A DNA stretch of 64,000 nt from Cellulophaga sp. BC115SP (GTDB lineage: Bacteria; Bacteroidota; Bacteroidia; Cytophagales; Spirosomataceae), in assembly GCF_009905545.1 (NCBI RefSeq), contig NZ_JAAALB010000011.1, forward strand, positions 1 through 64,000. Reading direction: 5' to 3'. Position 1 is the stretch's first letter, and every line of letters begins with the position of its first letter. The position numbers were made by a program, and so were the translations under genes. Of this stretch, positions 15,815 to 24,728 are shown piece after piece. The notes beneath the pieces were generated by a model. That model did no database searches. It was given only the letters and a program-made list of their open reading frames with translations, and had not been told where the DNA came from.

Positions 15815-16735
15815 ATGGAAAAATCTAATCCTATTCGTGTTTCTTCTATTTCGGAGCTTCATCGTTTATTGCAGCTTCCGAAGCCTTTGCACCCCATGAT
15901 TAGTTTGGTAGATAATGCCAAAATGTCAAGAGATTTTGACTTTATGTATCATCCTTTTTTTCTTGATTTCTACAAAATTTCTTACAAATATTCTACCAAT
16001 GGTCGAATGGGCTATGGACAAGGGTTTTATGATTTTAGCGAAGGAGGATTGATGTTTACAGCGCCAAATCAATTAATTTATACTGACAACGACCCCAATG
16101 AAGACATTCAGTACTTTGGTTTTACCTTATTTTTTCACCCTGATTTTATTCGAAATTATAGCTTAGGTAGAAATATCAAACGATATGGATTTTTCTCCTA
16201 TGATACCAATGAGGCGTTGCATTTATCAGAAAAAGAAAAAAAGGTTATTGTAGGATTATTGGGAAATATCGATGAAGAACTTAACACCTCTATTGATGAA
16301 ATAAGTCAGGATGTGTTGGTGTCGTACTTAGAAGTATTGCTCAACTATAGCAATCGTTTTTACAAACGGCAATTTATTACTCGAAAAACGGTCAATCATG
16401 ATATTCTGACTAGCATAGAGCAACTATTAGATAAATATTTTGCCTCTGAAGAATCGCTCAATAAAGGACTTCCAACGGTAGAATACTTGGCATCACAAGT
16501 TAATTTATCGCCCCGATATTTAAGTGATATGTTGCGCTCGTTGACTGGTCAAAGCACACAACAACATATTCATGACAAACTCATTGAAAAGGCAAAAGAT
16601 TACATTAGCACCACCAATTTGAGTGTCGCCGAAATCGCTTATCAGCTTGGGTTTGAGCGTCCACAATCATTCAACAAACTTTTTAAAACCAAAACAAATC
16701 AAAGCCCATTAGAATTTCGAGCGAGTTTTAACTAA
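15815..16735 (+). CDS. AraC-family transcription regulator (second of the pair)
   Basis: 306 residues with the same plan as its paralogue: SELHRLLQLPKPLHPMISLV at the start, a sensor domain, then LPTVEYLASQVNLSPRYLSD and LSVAEIAYQLGFERPQSFNK as the two DNA-binding helices. It is separated from the TonB-linked receptor downstream by a terminator, so it is more likely linked to the SDR gene before it. Confidence 0.92.
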   Translation: MEKSNPIRVSSISELHRLLQLPKPLHPMISLVDNAKMSRDFDFMYHPFFLDFYKISYKYSTNGRMGYGQGFYDFSEGGLMFTAPNQLIYTDNDPNEDIQYFGFTLFFHPDFIRNYSLGRNIKRYGFFSYDTNEALHLSEKEKKVIVGLLGNIDEELNTSIDEISQDVLVSYLEVLLNYSNRFYKRQFITRKTVNHDILTSIEQLLDKYFASEESLNKGLPTVEYLASQVNLSPRYLSDMLRSLTGQSTQQHIHDKLIEKAKDYISTTNLSVAEIAYQLGFERPQSFNKLFKTKTNQSPLEFRASFN

Positions 16736-16751
16736 TAAAATCATTTTCAAG

Positions 16752-16798
16752 AAAAACCTAATATGACTATCTGAACGGTGGTTGTATTAGGTTTTTTT
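16752..16798 (+). terminator. Intrinsic terminator after the second AraC gene
   Basis: Stem AAAAACCTAAT / ATTAGGTTTTT with a 23-base loop, ending in a T run, 15 bases after the stop codon. Confidence 0.65.
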
Positions 16799-16898
16799 AT
16801 TTTTCCCGTAACCTTTTGCTCCTTATCTGCATCCAAGTATTATATGCTACACCATATCAAGTATTTGATTTTTATTCTAAACTTAATTCTTCTCAATC

Positions 16899-19385
16899 AT
16901 GAAAACTTATTTTTACACGCTGCTGATTTTATTGACTTTATCAAATCTCAGGACTCAAGCACAGGGAAAAATCACAGGACAAATCACAGATCATAAAGGT
17001 AAAATTGTAGAGTTTGCTACAATTACCCTTTTACAAGCCAAAGATTCGAGTTTGGTAAAAGGGGCTTTGGCAGATGCCAATGGAACATTCGAATTCGAAA
17101 AAATCAAATTTGGCTCTTATCTAATCGCTATTTCTCAGTTGGGTTATCAGAAACTTTACACGCCCAAGTTTAGTCTTTCATCAGAAAACCCCTCTATCAA
17201 ACTTTCTAATTTGACATTGGTTGAGGAATCAAAGGAACTAAGCGAAGTGGTGGTTACGGCTAAAAAACCTTTTATCGAACAACAAATTGACAAAACCGTT
17301 GTCAATGTTGAAAATTCCGTCGTTTCAGCAGGAAGTACTGCGATTGAGATTCTGGAAAAATCGCCTGGTGTAAACGTCGATAAGGATGGGAATATATCCT
17401 TGAAAGGTAAACAGAATGTCATGGTTATGCTCGACGGAAAACCAACGTATATGTCATCGAGTGACTTAGCAAATATGCTTCGAAATATGCAATCGACCCA
17501 GTTGGACAAGATAGAAATTATGACCAACCCTCCTGCCAAATATGACGCCGCTGGCAATGCAGGTGTGATTAATATTCGCTTGAAAAAAAATCAAAATCTA
17601 GGCTTCAATGGTTCAGCCAATCTTGGATTAGGATATGGGTTTTATCAGTCATTACCCAAAGAAAGTGCAGGTTTGAATTTGAATTACCGAAAAGAAAAAC
17701 TCAATATATTCGGCAATTTTTCAGGAAATGACCGCCAAAGTTTTCAATTACAGGAAATTGACAGAAAGTTCTTTGAAGGTGAAAAAGTAATATCAAGTTT
17801 TAATCAGACGGCAGATGAGAAACGAAGAAATAACTCGCTGGCTTATAAAGTTGGGCTCGATTATTTCATTGATAAAAAGAATACGATTGGCATTTTGTTT
17901 AATGGCATGAATGGTAACTGGAATAACGACAGAAACAACCAAACGGCTATTAAGAATGCCTTGAATCAATTGGATACGACCTCTGTAACGCTAGGCTTTA
18001 TGAGAAATAAATGGGGTAATTATGCCACTAACCTGAATTTCAAGCATGTAATTGATTCAACTGGCAAAGAAATTACAGCCGATTTGGACTACGCTCGTTA
18101 TGATGCCGACAACTCGATGAAATACAGAACCTCCAAATTTGATACACAAAATATTTTACGGGAGACTAGAAATGAAGATGGTTTGACAGGCTCAAGAATC
18201 AATATTTACTCGCTTAAAGTTGACCTTATTTACCCTATCAACAAGACGTCTAAGTTTGAAGCTGGTCTAAAATCTAGCTATGTTAACTCAAACAACGATA
18301 TGCGCTTTGATTTCTTGGTTGGGGATAATAATACGCCTGTGCTGGACCCTACACGTACACGAGATTTTGTTTACAAGGAAAATATCAACGCTGCCTATAT
18401 AAACTATTCTAAAGAATTCAAAAAGCTGACTATGCAGTTGGGCTTACGCATGGAAAATACCAATGGACAAGGGACTTTACTCGGCAAAGATTTACTAGAC
18501 AGACATTATACCAACTTTTTTCCAAGTGTATTTTTCCGTCAAAAACTCGCCAAAAATCATCAATTGGGATATTCATTCAGTCGTCGTATTGACCGACCAA
18601 GTTATGAGGATTTGAACCCATTCCTGTTCTTCTTAGACCCTTACACCTACCAAAGAGGCAACGAACTATTGCAACCACAATACACTAATGCCGTAGAAGT
18701 GTCGCATACTTACAAAGAGAGTATAACCACTACAATCAACTACAGCAGAACAGAAGGTATAATGACACAAATTTTAGAGCAAAATAATGCCCTAAAAACC
18801 ACCAATGTTACCAAAATCAATATTGGCTATGTAGAAAATCTGGGTATTTCGTTTTCGGTGCCTATGCCAATTACCAAATGGTGGTTTAGCAATACCTACT
18901 TTAATTTATACAATAATCACTATGTTGGTGAAATTCCGAAAACTACGATTGAGTCTAATGGCACATCAACCACTGTTTATCAGCCCTTCGATGCTCGTGC
19001 AACAAGTTATACTGCCAATATGACGCATCAATTTACCTTACCTCGAAAATATTCAGTGGAGTTGAGCGGCTGGTATTTGTCTCCATTTATTGAAGGTCAA
19101 CTAGCAGGGAATCCTATGGGGGCAGTTTCTTTTGGAATCCAGAAAAAGATGATGAATGACAAGGCATCTATCAAATTAAATATCAACGATATTTTCTGGA
19201 CTCAACACTTTAATGGGACTTTTCTCTTCAACGATATCAATGTTCAGCTCAGAAACAAATGGGAAAGTCGTGTGATACGTATCAATTTTTCTTACCGTTT
19301 TGGCAACAGTAAAATTGTAGGAGCACGCCAAAGAAACACAGGCTTAGAGGATGAAAAAAATCGGGTAAAAAGTGGGGGTAACTAA
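16899..19385 (+). CDS. TonB-dependent receptor-like outer-membrane beta-barrel protein (828 aa)
   Basis: Signal peptide (MKTYFYTLLILLTLSNLRTQ, cleaved near QAQG), then a carboxypeptidase-regulatory-like beta-sandwich (GKITGQITDHKGKIVEFATI), then a plug domain (AIEILEKSPGVNVDKDGNIS, VMLDGKPTYMSSSD, IEIMTNPPAKYDAAGNAGVI), then a barrel ending in NRVKSGGN. This is the outer-membrane-protein-beta-barrel group, which differs from SusC and seldom has a SusD partner. It probably moves an unknown substrate or acts in signalling at the outer membrane. Single gene, ending before a palindromic hairpin. Confidence 0.9.
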   Translation: MKTYFYTLLILLTLSNLRTQAQGKITGQITDHKGKIVEFATITLLQAKDSSLVKGALADANGTFEFEKIKFGSYLIAISQLGYQKLYTPKFSLSSENPSIKLSNLTLVEESKELSEVVVTAKKPFIEQQIDKTVVNVENSVVSAGSTAIEILEKSPGVNVDKDGNISLKGKQNVMVMLDGKPTYMSSSDLANMLRNMQSTQLDKIEIMTNPPAKYDAAGNAGVINIRLKKNQNLGFNGSANLGLGYGFYQSLPKESAGLNLNYRKEKLNIFGNFSGNDRQSFQLQEIDRKFFEGEKVISSFNQTADEKRRNNSLAYKVGLDYFIDKKNTIGILFNGMNGNWNNDRNNQTAIKNALNQLDTTSVTLGFMRNKWGNYATNLNFKHVIDSTGKEITADLDYARYDADNSMKYRTSKFDTQNILRETRNEDGLTGSRINIYSLKVDLIYPINKTSKFEAGLKSSYVNSNNDMRFDFLVGDNNTPVLDPTRTRDFVYKENINAAYINYSKEFKKLTMQLGLRMENTNGQGTLLGKDLLDRHYTNFFPSVFFRQKLAKNHQLGYSFSRRIDRPSYEDLNPFLFFLDPYTYQRGNELLQPQYTNAVEVSHTYKESITTTINYSRTEGIMTQILEQNNALKTTNVTKINIGYVENLGISFSVPMPITKWWFSNTYFNLYNNHYVGEIPKTTIESNGTSTTVYQPFDARATSYTANMTHQFTLPRKYSVELSGWYLSPFIEGQLAGNPMGAVSFGIQKKMMNDKASIKLNINDIFWTQHFNGTFLFNDINVQLRNKWESRVIRINFSYRFGNSKIVGARQRNTGLEDEKNRVKSGGN

Positions 19386-19442
19386 CCAACTAGACTTATG
19401 AAACAGGGTATTTGTTGTTAAAATATATCATTGCCAAAACTT

Positions 19443-19488
19443 TTTTTCCTCCTAGTGGGCGATTCAAATCGCCCACTAGGAGGAAAAA
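19443..19488. terminator. Long perfect palindrome, bidirectional terminator
   Basis: Two 22-bp arms around a 2-base centre, reading TTTTTCCTCCTAGTGGGCGA on the left and its complement on the right. It lies between convergent genes (receptor and a hypothetical gene) and carries T/A tracts on both sides, so it can stop transcription from either direction. Confidence 0.7.
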
Positions 19489-19527
19489 GAAAATAACTAA
19501 CCTTGTGAAACAAAGAAAAACTATATT

Positions 19528-20124
19528 TCAATTTATTGCTAAAATAAGCGCATAGTCTTTATTTTCAAATCCCTCGAACTGAGGCTTCAAAACGATGTAC
19601 ATAGCTGAGTCGGACAATCTATCGCCAAACTCTACAGTTTCGACCTCTTGGTTATGAAACATACGTTTCACCCGTCTGGTCGGCTGATACTCTTTTAAAT
19701 TATAATCTCTTAAAACTGTATCTAGACATATCTTTGCTTCTTTATTTTTTGCCACAAAAGTGTTCTGAGAACTTGATTCTACAACAAAAAGAACGTCATT
19801 CATGATAAAATAGCCACTGAAAGTGACTTTTTCAGTCTTGAAGAAATTGGTACTGGATACAGTTGCATAATACTCTGTGTGGGCTTTACCATTTGGAAGT
19901 TTTCTTTGTTCTTCCTTCAAAAGAATAAATTTTGTTTTATCCTTTTTCAAGGCCTTCCAAAGAGGATGATCGTGCAAGGTAATACGGTTATAGTACGCAT
20001 ATATTGCCTTTGTAACAAGCGGATTATCCATGGCATACTCAACCATTTCACATTGAGAAAACGTCAAATATCCGCAGGATAAAAACAATAAAAGAAACGA
20101 TAGTTTTTGGGAGACATTTTTCAT
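19528..20124 (-). CDS. Hypothetical exported protein (198 aa)
   Basis: ATG at 20124 chosen because a signal peptide follows (MKNVSQKLSFLLLFLSCGYL, cleavage near TFSQ); the upstream TTG adds only four residues. The mature part has alternating strands and aromatic residues (HTEYYATVSS, VTFSGYFIMNDVLFVVESSS) but no recognised motif. It precedes nothing on its strand except a terminator and lies after the frameshifted TlpA-like gene, from which it is separated by 80 bp. Confidence 0.7.
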   Translation of the reverse strand: MKNVSQKLSFLLLFLSCGYLTFSQCEMVEYAMDNPLVTKAIYAYYNRITLHDHPLWKALKKDKTKFILLKEEQRKLPNGKAHTEYYATVSSTNFFKTEKVTFSGYFIMNDVLFVVESSSQNTFVAKNKEAKICLDTVLRDYNLKEYQPTRRVKRMFHNQEVETVEFGDRLSDSAMYIVLKPQFEGFENKDYALILAIN

Positions 20125-20204
20125 AATTGTAGTCAACAGGTTTTATTTCAAGAACTCAAACAACTGATTATCAAATCAATAAAATCTAATACTTTCACCT
20201 TATT

Positions 20205-20968
20205 TCAAGTATTTGCCAAATAATAGGGTAAATATCTTTCTCCATCTGAAAAAACTTTCAAAATACGCCCTGATTTTGATGCGATGATATGTGTGGGAAA
20301 ACTGTTAAAACCCAAAGTATTTTCAATAAAATTTTCTTGATTAGCCACAGTAGCATAATTGAAACTTTTTTTACTTAAAAACTCCTTGAGTTTTTTTCAT
20401 TGTCAAGTGCTAAACTCAAAAAAACTATATCCTTGCGGTGATCAAATGCTTTAACCATCTTATTCATAGCAGGCATCTCTTCCACACATGCATGGCATCG
20501 AATAAACCATGTTTTTAACACAAGAATTTTACCCTGAGTGTTCTGATTATCGTATTGGTTTCCCTCTAAGTCCAGCACTTTAAAGGTAGGAAATGGTTTA
20601 CCTTCATAGCTCATAAAATTCTCTTCGATTTCAGCAAATTGTGCGACTGTTGTGAGAATTCGGTCATTTATGGTAGATTTTTCCTTGTCTAATCTGTAAA
20701 GCTTATAATAAACCTTACCATTCTTCTCCTCCCGAATAGGTATATATTGTCTTTGGGTTAACGCTTTCAGAAAATACATTCTTTGCATTTGATTACCTTG
20801 CTCGTCTAAAGGTATAAAGTCAGCACTAAGTCCTGTATTTTGGTTAAAGTATGTCAAATAGGACATAAAATCCTTCAGAAAGGGATAATTCTGTGGTTTA
20901 TTTTCGCAACCCAAAAATGAAAGATAGAGTACCAAACTCAAATACCTATAGCTTTTAATAAATCGCAT
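20205..20968 (-). pseudogene. TlpA-like thioredoxin-fold lipoprotein with a frameshift
   Basis: The start (MRFIKSYRYLSLVLYLSFLG then Cys) is a lipoprotein signal. A thioredoxin domain follows with GKILVLKTWFIRCHACVEEM, the CHAC redox pair. After SLALDNEK the frame runs out at a 7-base A run (20391-20397 on the plus strand as T7). Restoring one base gives KLKEFLSKKSFNYATVANQE and on to GFNSFPTHIIASKSGRILKV and a stop at 20205, which includes the cis-Pro loop (FPTHI) and last strands. It is therefore either a recent one-base deletion, a slippage-expressed gene, or a sequencing error. Confidence 0.8.
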
Positions 20969-21075
20969 ATCAATTTTAGATTCAGAAAGTATTTACTACA
21001 TTCAAATTAATCATTTTTCACAATTAATTCACTAAATTCAGCTATTACTACATTTTATTAACCTTTATCAATCAA

Positions 21076-22020
21076 ATGTCATCAATCCTTACACTATCAT
21101 TCCCAGAAGTAGAAAAGCGTTTAAGCCAAGCGCAGAAAGCACTTCTCTTTTGTTTTTCTAAGCACCAACGAACTAATTATATAGATTCATACTTTTTGTG
21201 GTACGAGGGCGACACCAATCTTGATAAAATTGATTTAGAATCAGACAATTATGATTTTGAGTTAGCAGGAATCATTGTTGACGGTAACCTCACATGTAAG
21301 AAAATATTGAATTATGAAACCGACTACGGAGTGAACTTGATTGTTTTGGGGCATTTAAATGCCGACTTCATTGCAGTTGGTGGGCAGCAAGTTTTTGTTC
21401 AGGAAGATTTGACAGTTCAACACCTATTTGTCGGTTCTTATAATCACGGCAACCTTGATGTTCTAGGAGATTTTAATTGTCCAATTGTGGTACTCGATGA
21501 TTATGATTGTTTAGTTAGGGGAGAATTTTACGGAAATGTTCTCGGTTGGGGAAAAACAATAGAACTTTTACACGACGGTGAAACTCAATATGTTCCAGAT
21601 GGAGATTATGATTTTGAAGATTTTTTTGATGAGCCATACTTGAATGCTTGGGGAAGTATCAACTTTAGTTTAATCGTAAGCGATATTGATCATGATATAG
21701 ATGTACTCCGAAAATATGTGTTGAATCCAGAAACAGATTCAATCACTCCTGAAATCATAATAGAATCTTCTAAATCGTCTGTTTTTCAAGGAATGAGCAT
21801 GGACGAATACGTGGGCGTTTATTCGACTCAATATAAGTCTCATATTACTGATAATTCTATGGAGTTATCAATCCTAGAATATGATGACTCCTTTAAATAT
21901 TCGCTTATTGGAAATAAAGTTTCTGTCTTTCACAAAAATAGCGAGGATACAGAGTTTGTAAAATTGACGCTAGGAAGTAATGTCTACCGAAAAGCTAAAA
22001 GAGTCCTTTTAGCAATTTGA
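21076..22020 (+). CDS. Hypothetical protein with beta-helix-like repeats (314 aa)
   Basis: Residues about 65-150 alternate short hydrophobic strands with turns (GIIVDGNLTCKKI, LIVLGHLNADFIAVGG, VFVQEDLTVQHLFVG, HGNLDVLGDF, LVRGEFYGNV), the look of a right-handed beta-solenoid as in polymer-forming or bactofilin-like proteins. No signal peptide, so cytoplasmic. The C-terminal third is acidic. Similar orphan proteins occur in Bacteroidota with no known role. It stands alone. Confidence 0.65.
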   Translation: MSSILTLSFPEVEKRLSQAQKALLFCFSKHQRTNYIDSYFLWYEGDTNLDKIDLESDNYDFELAGIIVDGNLTCKKILNYETDYGVNLIVLGHLNADFIAVGGQQVFVQEDLTVQHLFVGSYNHGNLDVLGDFNCPIVVLDDYDCLVRGEFYGNVLGWGKTIELLHDGETQYVPDGDYDFEDFFDEPYLNAWGSINFSLIVSDIDHDIDVLRKYVLNPETDSITPEIIIESSKSSVFQGMSMDEYVGVYSTQYKSHITDNSMELSILEYDDSFKYSLIGNKVSVFHKNSEDTEFVKLTLGSNVYRKAKRVLLAI

Positions 22021-22155
22021 TTAATTTCCTTTGGTGGGCGCCTTCTGTCGCTCTCCAAAGGGAATAACACTCTATTTTACAATAGTTTACGAATTAATAT
22101 GACATTTTTGTATATTTAGGTAAATGTATCATTTCATTTCCTAAACCCTACAAAT

Positions 22156-22647
22156 ATGATGTTTGGACTTACCTCTCTTGGAATCATTCACACGGTAATC
22201 AGTCTGGTGGCAGTTTTTACTGGTGCTATTTCGCTGATTAAACTAAAAGAAATCACATGGAATAATTCACTTGGTAAAACGTATGTTATTGCTACAATTC
22301 TTACCTGCCTAACAGGTTTTGGCATTTTTCAACATGGCGGATTTGGCAAGCCACATGTACTTGGAATCATTACCTTGGCGGTGTTAGGGTTAGTATATCT
22401 GGCACAGAAGGCAAATCAACCGTTGGGTAAATATTCACCCTATATTGAAAAAGTTGCTTATTCACTGACCTTCTTCTTTCACTTAGTACCAGGTGTGACC
22501 GAAACCACAACTCGTCTACCATTGGAGCACCCATGGGCAAGTAGTCCAGATGACCCATTAGTAGCCAAATTAGTCGGTATTTGTCTCGTATTGTTTCTAG
22601 TTGGAGTAACGTTTCAAATCATCGAATTGAGAAAAAAACTTTCATAA
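22156..22647 (+). CDS. Four-helix integral membrane protein (163 aa)
   Basis: Hydrophobic segments at about residues 5-27, 42-58, 68-82 and 140-157, with a polar loop holding HGGFGKPH and, before the last helix, the motif FFFHLVPGVTETTTRLP. This HxxPGVTETxTRLP stretch is typical of a small uncharacterised inner-membrane family. No catalytic clue is evident. Terminator follows directly. Confidence 0.7.
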   Translation: MMFGLTSLGIIHTVISLVAVFTGAISLIKLKEITWNNSLGKTYVIATILTCLTGFGIFQHGGFGKPHVLGIITLAVLGLVYLAQKANQPLGKYSPYIEKVAYSLTFFFHLVPGVTETTTRLPLEHPWASSPDDPLVAKLVGICLVLFLVGVTFQIIELRKKLS

Positions 22648-22658
22648 TAACCCTACCT

Positions 22659-22685
22659 GTAAGACCCTCAATTCTAGGGTCTTAC
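22659..22685 (+). terminator. Terminator after the membrane protein
   Basis: Perfect 10-bp stem GTAAGACCCT / AGGGTCTTAC with a 7-base loop, then a T-rich tract. Confidence 0.65.
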
Positions 22686-22810
22686 TTATTATTATAAGTA
22701 TTCTTGCAACCTCTCTTATACCTACCCTGCCCTATCTGTTAGTCATTTGCATGCAGAACTGAATTTAAGCAAATTGCGTACTCAACCCAATTTTTAAATT
22801 CAACCTCACT

Positions 22811-23920
22811 ATGACAAAATTTTCACACTTCCTTTTGCTCCTGATGGGAGTTTTATTGCATCCCAACTTATTTTCTCAATCCAAAATTGATAGTTTGATA
22901 CCCACCCGTGCTTTTTGTATTACTGCTCCCAAAACGCAACGACTAAACGACTTTATCAAGTTTGTAGAAGATGAATTGGTAACTCGTCAGGTAAATACCC
23001 TACTGTTGCGTGTGGACTACAATTACCAGTTTGAAAGCCATCCTGAACTTCGAGACCCAGAGGCATTATCCAAAAAGGATATTAAGAAGTTGGTTGCGGT
23101 ATGCAAGAAAAATAATATTCAACTAATCCCACAAATCAATTTACTGGGACACCAGTCATGGGCGAGTACTACGCACAATTTATTGAGAGTTTATCCCGAA
23201 TTTGATGAAACGCCATGGGTCAAAATGCCAGAAAAATACGTATGGCCAAACGCTGATGGTCTGTATTGCAAAAGTTATTGCCCACTTCACCCAAACGTCC
23301 ATAAAATAGTATTTGAATTAGTCGACGAAATCTGTGATGTCTTTGAAACAACTGCTTTTCATGCGGGAATGGACGAAGTCTTCTACATTGGCGATGACAA
23401 ATGTCCACGTTGCGCTGGTCGAGATAAGGCAGAACTATTCGCAGGAGAAGTCAATGAAATTAGAAATCATTTGGCTCTCAAAAATAGAAAACTCTGGATT
23501 TGGGGCGACCGACTAATCGATGGAAAAACCACTGGCATCGGTATGTGGGAAGGAAGTTTTAATAATACTCACAGAGCTATTGATTTGATTGTCAAAGATG
23601 TAACTATCTGCGATTGGCATTATGAAAGACCTGACCAAACGGCAGTTTATTTTGCGATGAAAGGCTTCAACGTCATTACTTGCCCATGGAGAATGCCGAA
23701 GTTCGCTGTGGTTCAAACACAAGATATGGTCAGATTTCGCGAATCCTCTACAACCATTATGAAGCCCCATTTTCAAGGCATGATGCAAACGGTATGGTCT
23801 AGTGCAGAATCTTTTATGGACGAGTTTTATGGAAAAAACACTACTAAACCTGCTGAAGAAAATACCTCCGCCAATTGCTTTAGAGCTATGTTTTCGGAAA
23901 TGGGGAGATTGGTAAAATAA
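22811..23920 (+). CDS. Exported GH20-like beta-N-acetylhexosaminidase
   Basis: Signal peptide up to about NLFSQ, then a TIM barrel without the usual GH20 N-terminal domain: LLRVDYNYQF, IQLIPQINLLGHQSWAST, and HAGMDEVF at about residues 186-193, where the Asp-Glu pair of GH20 enzymes acts in substrate-assisted catalysis. GMWEG and ITCPWRMPK fit the later barrel strands. At 369 residues it is shorter than classical GH20 enzymes (often over 500). It probably releases N-acetylhexosamine from glycans. Single gene followed by a palindromic hairpin. Confidence 0.82.
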   Translation: MTKFSHFLLLLMGVLLHPNLFSQSKIDSLIPTRAFCITAPKTQRLNDFIKFVEDELVTRQVNTLLLRVDYNYQFESHPELRDPEALSKKDIKKLVAVCKKNNIQLIPQINLLGHQSWASTTHNLLRVYPEFDETPWVKMPEKYVWPNADGLYCKSYCPLHPNVHKIVFELVDEICDVFETTAFHAGMDEVFYIGDDKCPRCAGRDKAELFAGEVNEIRNHLALKNRKLWIWGDRLIDGKTTGIGMWEGSFNNTHRAIDLIVKDVTICDWHYERPDQTAVYFAMKGFNVITCPWRMPKFAVVQTQDMVRFRESSTTIMKPHFQGMMQTVWSSAESFMDEFYGKNTTKPAEENTSANCFRAMFSEMGRLVK

Positions 23921-23969
23921 ATTGACAAGTGCGATTTGAATAGAAAAACAATTTAACTTTATGCACTCT

Positions 23970-24017
23970 AGGTCTTAATCCTTGGATATTTATCCAAATA
24001 TCCAAGGATTAAGACCT
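23970..24017. terminator. Long perfect palindrome after the GH20-like gene
   Basis: 22-bp arms AGGTCTTAATCCTTGGATAT (plus TT) and its complement around a 4-base loop. Probable terminator, although its length and perfection exceed what termination needs. Confidence 0.6.
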
Positions 24018-24051
24018 CAAAAATACTTCAATTCACCTAAATAATTTTACT

Positions 24052-24666
24052 ATGAAAAACCTCAAACTACATCTTACCCTTTCTATTCTTCTAATCTCCA
24101 TTGCACAAAGTATCATTGCACAAACCTCCTCCTATCAGACTGATTCTATTCAAAGGAAAAGAATTAATAAATGGATTAAAAGAGCTCAACATCAATATCC
24201 ATCTGATCTAAATTGTCAGACTGTTTCAGTGTTTACCAACTTGTTTTGGGGAGATCGCCGTGTGTCGGAGGCAGTATCGAATGGAATGAGTAGTATTTAT
24301 AAGAGGACTTTCATGAGAAGTGTGCATTCTTTTCAGGGTACTTTCTCTTTTTTAATTTCTTTTGATGAAAAAAGCGAAGTGAAAAATATAGCTTTTTCAG
24401 AAAATGTTCCTTCGGAGTTCACATTGGTAGTACAAAGCAATTTCACTCAAACCATTGAGGACATTTCCCATTTAGAGCCCTTGAAAGGAGCATTTAAAAA
24501 CAAAAAAATACTTCTTATGCTTCATCTTTCATGGGCATTCAATAATAATCCAAACATCATGGGGTATGATGATGATGGAACAAAATCCATGAAATTTAAG
24601 GAAGAAAATTTGACTTTAGGAGAAATATTGTTCGCTGAATCAAACTTTATGGCTAGACAATTTTAG
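24052..24666 (+). CDS. Hypothetical exported protein (204 aa)
   Basis: Signal peptide (MKNLKLHLTLSILLISIAQS, cleaved near IIAQ). The mature part shows SFQGTFSFLISFDEKSEVKN and NKKILLMLHLSWAFNNNPNI, suggesting beta structure. No recognised family. Followed by a bidirectional terminator. Confidence 0.65.
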   Translation: MKNLKLHLTLSILLISIAQSIIAQTSSYQTDSIQRKRINKWIKRAQHQYPSDLNCQTVSVFTNLFWGDRRVSEAVSNGMSSIYKRTFMRSVHSFQGTFSFLISFDEKSEVKNIAFSENVPSEFTLVVQSNFTQTIEDISHLEPLKGAFKNKKILLMLHLSWAFNNNPNIMGYDDDGTKSMKFKEENLTLGEILFAESNFMARQF

Positions 24667-24675
24667 CCATTATTT

Positions 24676-24711
24676 TAAAACCTCCTGATATGGCAATATC
24701 AGGAGGTTTTA
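24676..24711. terminator. Bidirectional terminator between convergent genes
   Basis: Perfect 16-bp stem TAAAACCTCCTGATAT / ATATCAGGAGGTTTTA with a 4-base loop; serves the hypothetical gene on the left and the tannase-like gene on the right. Confidence 0.8.
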
Positions 24712-24728
24712 TACACTTTGTCTCTTAC

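Noticed and set aside
16899-19385. SusC of a polysaccharide-utilisation locus
   Set aside because: No SusD gene adjoins it, and the plug and barrel resemble the outer-membrane-beta-barrel group instead of SusC.
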